Assembly: GCF_013346665.1 (NCBI RefSeq)
Contig: NZ_JABVBB010000021.1
Coordinates: 310,001-374,000, forward strand
Length of the DNA stretch: 64,000 nt
Source: Sulfitobacter maritimus
Lineage (GTDB): Bacteria > Pseudomonadota > Alphaproteobacteria > Rhodobacterales > Rhodobacteraceae
Reading direction: 5' to 3'
A program made the translations under genes and the position numbers. This document shows, in pieces, positions 24,581 through 33,448 of the stretch (position 1 is its first letter; each line of letters begins with the position of its first letter). The notes under the pieces are model-generated. The model did not search any database. It saw only the letters and a list, made by a program, of their open reading frames with translations, and was not told the DNA's origin.

Positions 24581-25177
24581 TTACTCAGCGGCTTTAGGCG
24601 TATCGCCGTTGCTTTCGCTGCCGTTGTCCTGCGGTTGTTCTTCGGCCGCTTTAGGCTTGGGCTTGCGGCGCGGGGCGCGCTTGGGTTTAGGTTTGCTTTC
24701 CGGTGTTTCCACGAGATTGCTTTGCTCAGCGTCATTCGCAGCGGGCTCAGCCTGCGGCTGCGGGTTTTGCTCTGGTGCGGCGTCTTGTTCGGGCTGCTCA
24801 GCTTGCGGCTGACCGCCTTGGTTGGCTTCACGTTCCTGACGCTCGGCCCGCTCACGATCGCGCTCGGCCTGACGCTCGCGGTTCTGGCGCTCTTGCTCTT
24901 CGCGGCGCTGGTCCACCTCGCGCTGTGCTTCGCTCAGCAAACGCAGGTAATGTTCGGCATGCTGCTGAAAGTTCTCTGCAGCAACGCGATCGTTGCTCAA
25001 CTGCGCATCGCGGGCCAACTGGTTGTATTTCTCGATAACCTGCTGCGGCGTGCCGCGCACCTTGCCCTCGGGGCCGGAACTGTCGAACACACGGTTCACG
25101 ACGTTGCCGCCGCCACCACCATGCGAGGAGCGTTTGCGATTGTTCTTCGACCGGGAGCGTGATCTGGGAGAATTCAT
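24581..25177 (-). CDS. DUF4167 domain protein, probably nucleic-acid binding
   Basis: A 198-residue protein. The N-terminal 70 residues form the DUF4167 domain: a basic RSRSKNNRKRSS start, a glycine run, NRVFDSSGPEGKVRGT and a helical segment QVIEKYNQLARDAQLS. The middle is a highly charged Arg/Glu/Gln helix (about 85-120) that may form a coiled coil, and the end is Pro/Glu/Lys-rich disordered sequence with a basic KPKPKRAPRRKPKPKA patch. Function is unknown; the composition suggests RNA binding. Downstream of prmC on the same strand, the usual place for this gene in alphaproteobacteria. The 209-nt gap 25178-25386 before it holds no recognisable gene. Confidence 0.87.
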   Translation of the reverse strand: MNSPRSRSRSKNNRKRSSHGGGGGNVVNRVFDSSGPEGKVRGTPQQVIEKYNQLARDAQLSNDRVAAENFQQHAEHYLRLLSEAQREVDQRREEQERQNRERQAERDRERAERQEREANQGGQPQAEQPEQDAAPEQNPQPQAEPAANDAEQSNLVETPESKPKPKRAPRRKPKPKAAEEQPQDNGSESNGDTPKAAE

Positions 25178-25386
25178 GGAATGATGTCAGCCTTGTGTGC
25201 TGTGTGTCGTTTACCGGGGGTGCAAAGCACGTCATCGTCCCGGCTTAAGCGATATGTTGGGCATAGTGCCGCGCGGGACCGCCCAAAGGCATCCACCGCT
25301 GCAACACCTCTGACTAACCATGCCAGCCGTGCTACGGCAAGAAGAAACTGCAATTTAACCTGCTAAAACTGTGGATTTCCGCGCAT

Positions 25387-26229
25387 TCATGCCGGTTTTC
25401 TGGCACAAACCACCCGCGGGCGGCCATCCAGATCCTCGGCCAAAGTGACTTGGCCCCAGCCCGCGCGGGTAAAAATCTCTTGCACAGCTGCGCCCTGCTG
25501 CCAGCCGATTTCCACAAGAACCCGGCCATTAGGCGTGAGATACCCCTGCGCCTGTTCTGCGATAATGCGGTAGACGCTCAGCCCGTCCTGCCCGTCCGTC
25601 AGCGCCATTTCAGGTTCATGCTGGCGCAATTCCGGTGCCACATCGGCCATTTCCTGCGCGGCGAGGTAAGGCGGATTGCTGACGATCAGATCAAAACGGC
25701 CCGTGACTGTACTGAACCAATCCGACTGCGAGATATCCGTGCGGTCCGCGATCCCATGTTGCACCGCATTGGCACTGGCTTGCAGGCAGGCCGCCTCAGA
25801 TAGATCGACACCCAAACCGGTGGCCTCTTGCCGCTCGGCCAACAGTGTCACCAATATGCACCCCGACCCGGTGCCAAGATCCAGCACCCGCTTGAAACGC
25901 GCGCTTAACGCGAGATCGATCAGCGTCTCCGTCTCTGGCCGGGGGTCCAGCACATCGCGGGAGATGGCAAAGTCACGCCCATAAAACGCCCGCCGCCCCA
26001 CCAGTTGCGAGACCGGCACCCGCACGGCACGCAGAGAGATAAGCTGCTCAAAACGCTCGGCAACATCGGGCGCGATTTCTTCGGGGGCGATCAGGGTTAC
26101 GCGGGTCGCATCGACAGCCGCCGCATGAGCCAGCAGCAGACGCGCATCGCGCGCGGGGTCAGGCACGCCAGCGGCGCGCAGCCGCCCAGCAGCGGCGGCC
26201 ATAGCTTGGGCTGCGGTCTGCGGGCTCAC
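25387..26229 (-). CDS. prmC: Release factor glutamine methyltransferase
   Basis: A 280-residue SAM-dependent methyltransferase (HemK) that methylates the glutamine of the GGQ motif in release factors. SAM-binding [15 protein letters not shown] lies near residue 115 and the catalytic NPPY motif near residue 185. The N-terminal helical domain (1-80) recognises the release factor. The start overlaps the stop of prfA, its substrate's gene, by 4 nt. Confidence 0.96.
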   Translation of the reverse strand: MSPQTAAQAMAAAAGRLRAAGVPDPARDARLLLAHAAAVDATRVTLIAPEEIAPDVAERFEQLISLRAVRVPVSQLVGRRAFYGRDFAISRDVLDPRPETETLIDLALSARFKRVLDLGTGSGCILVTLLAERQEATGLGVDLSEAACLQASANAVQHGIADRTDISQSDWFSTVTGRFDLIVSNPPYLAAQEMADVAPELRQHEPEMALTDGQDGLSVYRIIAEQAQGYLTPNGRVLVEIGWQQGAAVQEIFTRAGWGQVTLAEDLDGRPRVVCARKPA

Positions 26230-27281
26230 CCTTCCATCTCCGCCAATTGCCGCGCCTGCGCGTCGGCGGTCAGGGCGTCAATGATCTCATCCAGATCGCC
26301 CTGCATCACGGCGTCAAGCTGATAGAGGGTCAGATTGATCCGGTGGTCGGTCATGCGGCCTTGGGGGAAGTTATAGGTGCGGATACGCTCTGATCGGTCG
26401 CCCGAGCCGACCTGTGCCGCGCGATCGGCAGAGCGTTCGCTGTCCATCCGGCTGCGCTCCATGTCATAGAGCCGTGCCTTGAGCACCTGCATCGCTTTGT
26501 CTCGGTTCCGGTGTTGCGATTTCTCGGAGGAGGTCACAACGATTCCGGTGGGGATATGGGTGATGCGCACCGCAGAATCGGTGGTGTTCACGTGCTGCCC
26601 GCCCGCGCCGGAGGAGCGCATCGTATCAATCCGCAAATCATTCGGATTGATGTCGATATCCACATCCTCGGCTTCAGGTAGTACCGCCACCGTGGCCGCC
26701 GAGGTGTGAATACGCCCGCCGCTTTCCGTGCTCGGCACGCGCTGCACCCGGTGCACACCGCTTTCGAACTTGAGCCGGGCAAAGACGTTCTGCCCGGTGA
26801 TATGAGCCACGACTTCTTTTACACCGCCAAGCTCGGTCATCTGCTCTTCGATCAGATCAAACCCCCAGCCCCGCGCTTCGGCATAGCGTTGGTACATGCG
26901 CAGCAGATCGGCGGCGAAAAGCGCGGCCTCATCGCCCCCTGTACCGGGGCGAATTTCCAACATCGCAGGCTTCGCATCTGCCGCATCACGCGGCAGCAGG
27001 GCGAGTTGCAAAGCGGCCTCCACCTCCGGCAGGCGCGTACGCAGGCGCGGCAATTCCTCGCGCGCCAGTTCGGCCATTTCGGGGTCGTTCAGCATTTCTT
27101 CGGCGTCTTCAAGGTCGCGCTGTAGTTGCTGATAGAGTTCAATCTGATCGACCACCGGCTTCAGATCGCTGTATTCTTTGGCAAGCTTGGCGAAATCTGC
27201 CCCGTCGGAGCCCGCAGACATGCTGGCCTCCAGAAACTGAAAGCGCTGCGTGATTTGTGCAAGACGAGGCATTGGGATCAT
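26226..27281 (-). CDS. prfA: Peptide chain release factor 1
   Basis: A 351-residue class I release factor that reads UAA and UAG and triggers peptide release. The catalytic GGQ is in [15 protein letters not shown]. The codon-recognition loop reads Pro-Ser-Thr ([14 protein letters not shown]), corresponding to Pro-x-Thr in RF1 and distinguishing it from RF2. The ATG at 27281 was chosen for AGGA placed 6 nt upstream; a second ATG three codons in is possible. Co-transcribed with prmC and divergent from the gene at 27342. Confidence 0.97.
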   Translation of the reverse strand: MIPMPRLAQITQRFQFLEASMSAGSDGADFAKLAKEYSDLKPVVDQIELYQQLQRDLEDAEEMLNDPEMAELAREELPRLRTRLPEVEAALQLALLPRDAADAKPAMLEIRPGTGGDEAALFAADLLRMYQRYAEARGWGFDLIEEQMTELGGVKEVVAHITGQNVFARLKFESGVHRVQRVPSTESGGRIHTSAATVAVLPEAEDVDIDINPNDLRIDTMRSSGAGGQHVNTTDSAVRITHIPTGIVVTSSEKSQHRNRDKAMQVLKARLYDMERSRMDSERSADRAAQVGSGDRSERIRTYNFPQGRMTDHRINLTLYQLDAVMQGDLDEIIDALTADAQARQLAEMEG

Positions 27282-27341
27282 AGGGTTCCTGTCGCCTATG
27301 CAAAGGCTTTGGTCAAGAGGCCGATTGTGCTAGAATACAGC

Positions 27342-27641
27342 ATGAAACGACTGTTGCTTGCGCCCATTTTGCTGGCGTTGATGGCCAGTGCCCCTGCCCG
27401 CGCCGATGTCAAAGCGCCGGGTGGCAAGACGATTGATTGCTATTGCACAGATCGCCAAGGGGCGCGGGTGGAACTAGGCGAAATCATTTGTTTACAGGTA
27501 GATGGGCGAATGTTTATGGCGCAATGCCAAATGTCGCTTAATGTGCCGATGTGGCGCGAGGTGCAAAAGGGCTGCTTATCGTCCCGCCTCGACCTGCGCA
27601 CGCCAGCCAGCAACCCGCTTGGCATTTACCCCCATATCTGA
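27342..27641 (+). CDS. Small secreted cysteine-rich protein, function unknown
   Basis: A 99-residue protein with a clear signal peptide (residues 1-21, ending APARA). The mature part of about 78 residues has five cysteines: Cys33 and Cys35 (DCYCTD), Cys50, Cys62 and Cys78. One could remain free or bind metal while four pair as disulfides in the periplasm. I do not recognise the family. The frame is open upstream to 27126 but this lies in prfA. Its last 66 nt overlap the DUF1499 gene on the other strand. Confidence 0.8.
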   Translation: MKRLLLAPILLALMASAPARADVKAPGGKTIDCYCTDRQGARVELGEIICLQVDGRMFMAQCQMSLNVPMWREVQKGCLSSRLDLRTPASNPLGIYPHI

Positions 27642-27995
27642 CTTGCCGAAACGCGAGCGGCCATAGACCTCAACATAGCGCGGATTTTCGCCATAGACGC
27701 CGATCGTTGTGTAATCAGGATAGCCCATCAGCGCGGTGCGGGTGACATAGGTCGCTTGGCCCGTCTCCACCGATCCGGCTATCCGTTCAGTGCGCGGGGT
27801 CTGTTGGATGACCGCGTCATAGCGCGTGAGTAAATCTGCGCCTGCAGGCTCACGCCAGATGACCGAGTTCTCGCCCCGCGTCTCACCCATAGCCTCTCCC
27901 GACGCTTTTTGATGCCACCGCGCCACGTCTGTTGGCGCAAAACGCACATAGGCCAAGAGCGCCAGCAGCGCGATCACGATCAGCCAAAATACCAT
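27576..27995 (-). CDS. DUF1499 family membrane-anchored protein
   Basis: A 139-residue protein with one N-terminal membrane helix (about residues 3-17). The mature part carries the DUF1499 pattern: ENSVIWREP, TPRTERIAGSVE, TYVTRTALMGYPDYTTIG and GRSRFGKSDMGVNAKRVAGW. The family's function is unknown. The open frame reaches 28145, but the ATG at 27995 gives the signal-anchor start and avoids a 131-nt overlap with the ureohydrolase gene. It follows that gene by 19 nt on the same strand, so they may be co-transcribed. Confidence 0.85.
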   Translation of the reverse strand: MVFWLIVIALLALLAYVRFAPTDVARWHQKASGEAMGETRGENSVIWREPAGADLLTRYDAVIQQTPRTERIAGSVETGQATYVTRTALMGYPDYTTIGVYGENPRYVEVYGRSRFGKSDMGVNAKRVAGWRAQVEAGR

Positions 27996-28014
27996 TCTAA
28001 TCACCTCTCTCGTG

Positions 28015-28962
28015 TCATCGGTAAACGACACCGGGCAGCACGCAGAGCAGTTCATACAAGATATTGGCCCCCGTGAGCGCGGTATTTCCTGTCGTGTCAT
28101 AGGGCGGCGAAACTTCCACCAGATCACCTCCGACGATATTGGCACCCTTGAGACTACGGACCAGTTCGAGCGCTTGAGGCGAGGTCAGCCCGCCGATCTC
28201 GGGCGTGCCGGTGCCGGGGGCGAAGGCCGGATCAAGGCTGTCGATGTCAAAGGTCACATAGACAGGCAAATCCCCGATATCGCGGCGGATTTCGGCACCG
28301 AGTTCGGATAGGCTGCGATGCCAAAGCTCATGAGCTGGGAACTGCTGAAAACCCCATTGCGCGGCTTCGGTGAAATCCTGAGCCAAATAGCCCGACCCGC
28401 GCAGACCGATTTGGTAGGTTTTCTCTGCCTTTACGAGCCCTTCTTCATAGGCGCGACGCAGGAAAGTGCCGTGGGTTTCCCGCTCGCCAAACATATCGTC
28501 ATTCACGTCTGCATGGGCATCAACATGGACCAACGCCACCGGCCCATGCCGCCGTACGATCGCACGCAGAATGGGAAGCGTCATCGAATGATCACCCCCA
28601 ATTGCCAACGGCAGTGCATCATAGTTTAAGATTGCATCGTAACTCTCTGATATGATGCGCAAAGAATCCGATAGCGAGAACGTGTTAATCGCCAAATCGC
28701 CAATATCCGCCACCTGTAGACTGTCGAAGGGTGCCGCGCCAGTGGCGAGGTTATAGGGCCGGATCATCGCGCTTTGGCTGCGGACTTCTTTGGGGCCAAA
28801 CCGACAGCCTGAGCGCCACGAGGTGCCAATATCCATCGGCACCCCAAGAACAGCCACGTCTAACCCCTTCAAATCATTTGCACTCGGCAAACGCATAAAG
28901 GTATTGGGCCCAGAGAACCGCGCCAGATCGTTGCCACTAATTGGTTGGTTCTTTGCGCTCAT
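28015..28962 (-). CDS. Ureohydrolase, guanidinobutyrase/guanidinopropionase-like
   Basis: A 315-residue binuclear-manganese ureohydrolase. Metal ligands are in GGDHSMTLP, HVDAHADV and FDIDSLDPAFAPG. The loop after the second motif (NDDMFGERETHGTFLRRA) and the end (GGDLVEVSPPYDTTGNTAL) resemble what I recall of GbuA/GpuA enzymes acting on 4-guanidinobutyrate or 3-guanidinopropionate rather than agmatinase SpeB, so annotation as agmatinase is possibly wrong. Its start overlaps the stop of a second ureohydrolase gene by 4 nt. The reaction would release urea and an amino acid. Confidence 0.85.
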   Translation of the reverse strand: MSAKNQPISGNDLARFSGPNTFMRLPSANDLKGLDVAVLGVPMDIGTSWRSGCRFGPKEVRSQSAMIRPYNLATGAAPFDSLQVADIGDLAINTFSLSDSLRIISESYDAILNYDALPLAIGGDHSMTLPILRAIVRRHGPVALVHVDAHADVNDDMFGERETHGTFLRRAYEEGLVKAEKTYQIGLRGSGYLAQDFTEAAQWGFQQFPAHELWHRSLSELGAEIRRDIGDLPVYVTFDIDSLDPAFAPGTGTPEIGGLTSPQALELVRSLKGANIVGGDLVEVSPPYDTTGNTALTGANILYELLCVLPGVVYR

Positions 28963-29924
28963 TTTGTCCTCAAGCGGTGGCCCAGCAAGGATAGAATTTC
29001 AGTTGCGACATGAGCGCCTGCAATGGCTGTCGCACCGGTTGTGTCAAAGGGCGGTGAGACTTCGACCACATCGCCGCCCATGATATTGATCCCCGCCAGA
29101 TCGCGCAGCATGATTGATGCCTGTGCGGAAGTCAGCCCACCCCACACAGGTGTGCCGGTGCCGGGTGCGAAAGCTGGGTCCAAAGCGTCGATATCAAAGG
29201 TGAGATAGCAAGGCCGGTCGCCCAGTATCCCTTTGATCTTGGCCACAGTGGCCTGTGGCCCCTGCTCATGGACCTCCCGCGCGTCGATGATATTAACACC
29301 CATCGTGTCTTCATTGGTGGTGCGGATGCCGACCTGAACACTGGTCGCGGGATCGACGATGCCGGATTTTACCGCCTTGTAGAACATCGTGCCATGGTCG
29401 ATGCGGTCCATATCGTCGTCTTGCCATGTATCCGTATGAGCATCGAACTGTAACAGGCTGATTGGACCGTATTTTTCGGCATAGGCCTTGAGGATCGGGA
29501 AAGAAATATAATGATCCCCGCCTAGCACGACCGATGCGGCACCTGCATCCAGAATGGTCTTGATATGCGCGCTTAACGCCGCGGGAAACTGGCTTACGTG
29601 ACCATAATCAAACGCCAGATCACCGTAATCTGCGATGGCAAACTCGCTCAGCACATCGAAATCCCAGCCATAAGGCGCATCGGGCGCCTGCAAAGCACTG
29701 GCTTCGCGAATGGCGCGGGGGCCGAGGCGGGTTCCGGGGCGGTTGGTCACGGCTTGGTCAAACGGCACGCCGGTCACGGCGATGTCTACGCCGGTTAGGT
29801 CTTTGGTGTATTTACGCCGCAGGAAAGACGTCGCCCCGCCAAAGGTCAGCTCATAGCTTGGGCCTTTTAGGTCCTCGCGGGTAAAGGCCATGTCCATCTG
29901 CTTGGCCGCGTCTTCCAATGCCAT
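28959..29924 (-). CDS. speB: Ureohydrolase, agmatinase-like
   Basis: A 321-residue member of the same superfamily as its downstream neighbour. Metal-binding motifs are GGDHYISFP, QFDAHTDT and FDIDALDPAFAPG. The HTDTWQ form of the second motif agrees with agmatinase (E. coli SpeB has a similar HTDT), which converts agmatine to putrescine and urea. Symbol assigned on that basis with caution. It overlaps the M20 gene by one base (TAATG) and the next ureohydrolase by four, so the three are translationally linked. Two distinct ureohydrolases in tandem suggest two guanidino substrates. Confidence 0.82.
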   Translation of the reverse strand: MALEDAAKQMDMAFTREDLKGPSYELTFGGATSFLRRKYTKDLTGVDIAVTGVPFDQAVTNRPGTRLGPRAIREASALQAPDAPYGWDFDVLSEFAIADYGDLAFDYGHVSQFPAALSAHIKTILDAGAASVVLGGDHYISFPILKAYAEKYGPISLLQFDAHTDTWQDDDMDRIDHGTMFYKAVKSGIVDPATSVQVGIRTTNEDTMGVNIIDAREVHEQGPQATVAKIKGILGDRPCYLTFDIDALDPAFAPGTGTPVWGGLTSAQASIMLRDLAGINIMGGDVVEVSPPFDTTGATAIAGAHVATEILSLLGHRLRTK

Positions 29925-31093
29925 TATTTGCCTCCTGCTGGCTGCGCCCGCTCGACGAGGCGGGCAAAAAAGGATGCTCCTACTGGAGCGATATCATCGT
30001 TAAAATTGTATTTAGGATGGTGCAGCCCCGCGCCCTCTCCGGTCCCGAGAAACAGATAGGCGCCGGGGCGTTCTTCGAGCATATAGGCGAAATCCTCGGA
30101 ACCTGCGAGCTTTGGGAAAGCGCCGTCTACCGCGGCTTCACCGGCCACGTCCTGCGCCACGCGGGTGGCCAATGCGGCCTCATCCGGGCTGTTGACCGTG
30201 GCCGGATACCCATGTTCATAATCAAGTTCGGCCTCCAACCCAAAGCTGGCCGCCTGTCCTGCCGCGATCTCTCCTAAACGGCGCTTGATGAGCGCCTGCG
30301 TGTCCTTGTCAAACGTTCGCACGGTGCCGTTTATCATCGCTGTGTCAGGCACGATATTGCTGGCGGTGCCCGCATGAATTTGGGTGACGGAGACCACTTT
30401 CTCTGCCGCTGAATGGGTGTTGCGGCTGACGATGGTCTGGATCGCTTGCACGATGGAGCAGGCAGCCACTACCGGATCTGCTGTCTCATGCGGCATCGCA
30501 CCATGACCGCCGCGCCCTTTGACATGGATGGTAAAGCTGTCCACCGCAGCCATGATCGGACCGGGCGTGGTGAGGAATTTGCCAAATTCGACGTTGGGAA
30601 AATTGTGGATGCCATAGACCTGATCGATCCCGAAGCGCGCCATCATGCCTTCGTCGCACATCACCTTGGCCCCGCCCCCGTCTTCTTCGGCTGGTTGAAA
30701 AATCAGCGCAACCTTGCCCGAGAAATTGCGCGTCTCCGCCAGATACTTTGCCGCGCCCAACAACATTGCCGTGTGGCCGTCATGCCCACAGGCATGCATT
30801 TTCCCGGGATGGGTCGAGGCATAGTCGACGCCGGTTTCCTCGGGGATCGGCAGCGCATCGAAGTCAGCCCGCAAACCGATGGTGCCGCCCTCTGTTGGCC
30901 CTTTGATAATTGCCACAATGCCAGACTGCGCAATCCCCTCGTGGATTTCATCCACGCCGATTTCCTGCAACCGCTCCTTGATAAAGGCCGCCGTTTTCGG
31001 GCAATCAAAGCTCAATTCGGGGATTGTATGCAAATGGCGTCGCCATGCGGTCATCTCATCGGAGAGAGCGGCGATACGGTTGATGACGGGCAT
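29924..31093 (-). CDS. M20-family amidohydrolase
   Basis: A 389-residue zinc amidohydrolase of the M20D (hippurate hydrolase/amidohydrolase) group. Metal-binding features are HACGHDGHTAMLLGAA (about residues 95-110), PAEEDGGGA, and SEDFAYML with the C-terminal metal His in LHHPKYNFND. A dimerisation domain occupies the centre (about 185-295). Such enzymes cleave N-acyl amino acids or related amides; the substrate here is unknown, but co-transcription with two ureohydrolases suggests an N-acylated guanidino compound or a product of arginine breakdown. It is the first gene of the set and is divergent from mazG. Confidence 0.87.
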   Translation of the reverse strand: MPVINRIAALSDEMTAWRRHLHTIPELSFDCPKTAAFIKERLQEIGVDEIHEGIAQSGIVAIIKGPTEGGTIGLRADFDALPIPEETGVDYASTHPGKMHACGHDGHTAMLLGAAKYLAETRNFSGKVALIFQPAEEDGGGAKVMCDEGMMARFGIDQVYGIHNFPNVEFGKFLTTPGPIMAAVDSFTIHVKGRGGHGAMPHETADPVVAACSIVQAIQTIVSRNTHSAAEKVVSVTQIHAGTASNIVPDTAMINGTVRTFDKDTQALIKRRLGEIAAGQAASFGLEAELDYEHGYPATVNSPDEAALATRVAQDVAGEAAVDGAFPKLAGSEDFAYMLEERPGAYLFLGTGEGAGLHHPKYNFNDDIAPVGASFFARLVERAQPAGGK

Positions 31094-31157
31094 GGGCTGG
31101 ACTCCTTGAGGCTGGTTTGCTCAGGGTGCATCTGACACCAGACATGCGGGGCCTGCA

Positions 31158-31982
31158 ATGCCAGACAAAACGAAAGCTGATCTCATTCACGATTACGATG
31201 CGGGGATCGAACGGCTCTTGGAAATCATGCGCCGTTTGCGCGATCCTGAAACCGGCTGTCCGTGGGATATTGAGCAAGATTTTGACAGTATCGCGCCCTA
31301 TACCATTGAAGAAGCATATGAAGTCGCTGACGCCATCGCCCGGCGTGATTGGGCAGAGCTTGAGGGCGAATTGGGCGATCTATTGTTGCAATCGGTCTAT
31401 CACACCGCAATGGGCGAAGAGGCCGGGCATTTCACGTTCCAATCCGTGGTGCGCAATATCAGCGATAAGATGGTGGCGCGACACCCCCATGTTTTTGGCG
31501 ATGAATCGCGGGACAAAAGCGCCGAACAGCAGACCAAGGATTGGGAGGCCATTAAGGCTGCCGAACGCGCCGGCAAGGCGCAAGGTGGCTCGCTGGATGG
31601 GGTCGCCATCGGCCTGCCCGCGCTGCTGCGGGCGCTCAAGCTGCAAAAGCGTGCGGCGCGGGTCGGGTTTGACTGGCCGGAAACCACACAGGTACTTGAT
31701 AAGATTACCGAGGAAGCCGCTGAACTGGTCGAAGCTAAGGATAAGCTTACCTCCGATAAGGTCGAAGAAGAATACGGCGATCTGCTTTTCGTTATGGCGA
31801 ACCTTGGGCGTCACCTTGGCCTTGATCCAGAAGCCGCGTTGCGCCGTGCGAACGCCAAGTTCACCCGGCGTTTTGAAAGGATTGAGGCGCGTCTGGCCGC
31901 TCATGGTAAGACTCCGCAGGACAGCGATCTGGCCGAGATGGACGCGCTTTGGGACGAGGTTAAAGCGGCGGAACGCAGCTAA
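31158..31982 (+). CDS. mazG: Nucleoside triphosphate pyrophosphohydrolase MazG
   Basis: A 274-residue protein with two MazG domains. The first has CPWDIEQDF then EEAYEVADAI and ELGDLLLQSVYH; the second has EEAAELVEAKDK and EEYGDLLFVMANLGRHL. The E-x2-E...E-x2-D metal patterns are complete in both, though in E. coli only the C-terminal domain is active. It hydrolyses (d)NTPs to monophosphates and in E. coli lowers ppGpp under starvation. The ATG at 31158 is preferred over the overlapping frame at 31117. It is divergent from the M20 gene, 64 nt away. Confidence 0.95.
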   Translation: MPDKTKADLIHDYDAGIERLLEIMRRLRDPETGCPWDIEQDFDSIAPYTIEEAYEVADAIARRDWAELEGELGDLLLQSVYHTAMGEEAGHFTFQSVVRNISDKMVARHPHVFGDESRDKSAEQQTKDWEAIKAAERAGKAQGGSLDGVAIGLPALLRALKLQKRAARVGFDWPETTQVLDKITEEAAELVEAKDKLTSDKVEEEYGDLLFVMANLGRHLGLDPEAALRRANAKFTRRFERIEARLAAHGKTPQDSDLAEMDALWDEVKAAERS

Positions 31983-32060
31983 TCACCCGGCCCATCGCTG
32001 GACAATCAGCCCCCCCTCCGGCAAGGCTCTGGCGCAAGGAAATTCACGAAAGAACACCCC

Positions 32061-33002
32061 ATGACCGCACGTAAGATCATTATCGACACAGACCCCGGCC
32101 AAGACGATGCCGTTGCGATCCTGCTGGCCCTCGCCAGCCCGGAGGAGATCGACGTGCTGGGGATCACCTGCGTTGCGGGCAACGTGCCGCTTGACCTGAC
32201 CTCCAAGAACGCCCGGATCGTCTGCGAATTGGCCGGGCGGAGCGATATGAGCGTCTATGCGGGCTGCGACCGTCCGCTGGGGCGTGATCTGGTGACGGCG
32301 GAACATGTGCACGGCAAAACCGGGCTGGATGGTCCCAACCTGCCCGACCCGACGATGCCGTTGGCCGAAGGCCATGCGGTCGACTACATTATCGAACAAC
32401 TCCGCACCCATCCGGCTGGCACTGTGACGCTCTGTCCGCTTGGGCCGCTGACCAATATCGCCACCGCGCTGCAAAAAGCGCCCGACATCGCAGAAAAGGT
32501 GCAAGAGATCGTGCTGATGGGCGGCGGCTACTTTGAAGGGGGCAACATCACCCCCACTGCCGAGTTCAACATTTATGTCGACCCGGAAGCCGCTGATATC
32601 GTTTTTAAATCCGGTATCCCGATCGTGGTTATGCCGCTCGACGTGACCCATAAGGCGCTGGTGACCAAGCCGCGCAACGACGCTTTCCGCGCCCTTGGCA
32701 CGCCCGTTGGCGTTGCCGTTGCAGCGATGACCGATTTTTTCGAGCGCTTCGACAAGGAGAAATACGGCTCCGAAGGCGCGCCGTTGCATGATCCTTGTGT
32801 GACCGCCTATCTGATTAATCCAGACCTTTTCTCTGGCCGACATATCAACGTCGAGATCGAAACCCAGTCTGAGCTTACCATGGGCATGACCGTGGCGGAC
32901 TGGTGGCGCGTGACTGACCGCACGCCAAATGCACTCTTCGTGGGGAATCTGGACGCGGACGGTTTCTTCTCCTTGCTGACCGAAAGGCTGGCCCGTCTAT
33001 GA
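32061..33002 (+). CDS. Nucleoside hydrolase (inosine/uridine-preferring family)
   Basis: A 313-residue ribonucleoside hydrolase that splits the N-glycosidic bond to give base and ribose in salvage. The calcium-binding signature DTDPGQDDA is at residues 9-17. Further hallmarks are LCPLGPLTNIATAL, the GGGYFEGGN and EFNIYVDPEAA segments and the C-terminal catalytic His in PLHDPC. The DPC ending is typical of the pyrimidine- or inosine/uridine-preferring branch, but base preference cannot be read. It overlaps the GNAT gene by 4 nt. Confidence 0.93.
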   Translation: MTARKIIIDTDPGQDDAVAILLALASPEEIDVLGITCVAGNVPLDLTSKNARIVCELAGRSDMSVYAGCDRPLGRDLVTAEHVHGKTGLDGPNLPDPTMPLAEGHAVDYIIEQLRTHPAGTVTLCPLGPLTNIATALQKAPDIAEKVQEIVLMGGGYFEGGNITPTAEFNIYVDPEAADIVFKSGIPIVVMPLDVTHKALVTKPRNDAFRALGTPVGVAVAAMTDFFERFDKEKYGSEGAPLHDPCVTAYLINPDLFSGRHINVEIETQSELTMGMTVADWWRVTDRTPNALFVGNLDADGFFSLLTERLARL

Positions 33003-33448
33003 GCGCACATCTGACCCTCGGCGCGCCCGAACATCTTGATAAATTGGTGGGGTTGGTTGCGGCCTTCCATGCCGAAGCGGGCATTGAGATGACCGATGAG
33101 CAGCGCCGGACGGGGCTTGCGCCCTTGCTCGAAGGCATCCCACATGGGGCTGCCTATTTGATCGGCCCGCCCCGTGCGCCGATTGGCTATGTGGTGATCT
33201 GCTTTGGCTGGTCGGTCGAATTCGGCGGGCTGGACGCGATGATCGACGAAATCTATGTCCGCCCCGGTGTCCGCAAACGCGGCATTGCGAGTGAAGCCAT
33301 GATCGCCCTGCCCCGCGCCTTGGCCCAAGGCGGGCTGCGAGCGGTGCATCTTGAGGTCGACCGTAACAACACCGCCGCGCTCAAACTCTATCAACGTGCG
33401 GGCTTTCAAAGCCGAGAGAATTACATGCTCATGTCGCGGAGACTGTGA
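32999..33448 (+). CDS. GNAT-family N-acetyltransferase
   Basis: A 149-residue GNAT protein. The acetyl-CoA-binding loop [14 protein letters not shown] (about residues 88-101) and the following [18 protein letters not shown] are typical. The acceptor substrate is unknown. It sits between the nucleoside hydrolase (4-nt overlap) and selO (start codons within its stop), so the three form an operon. Confidence 0.9.
   Translation: MSAHLTLGAPEHLDKLVGLVAAFHAEAGIEMTDEQRRTGLAPLLEGIPHGAAYLIGPPRAPIGYVVICFGWSVEFGGLDAMIDEIYVRPGVRKRGIASEAMIALPRALAQGGLRAVHLEVDRNNTAALKLYQRAGFQSRENYMLMSRRL

Noticed and set aside
24566-25162. Plus-strand 198-codon Leu/Ala-rich frame opposite the DUF4167 gene
   Set aside because: Looks membrane-like only because it is the antisense of a charged Arg/Glu-rich gene; the minus strand has a recognisable family and conserved order.
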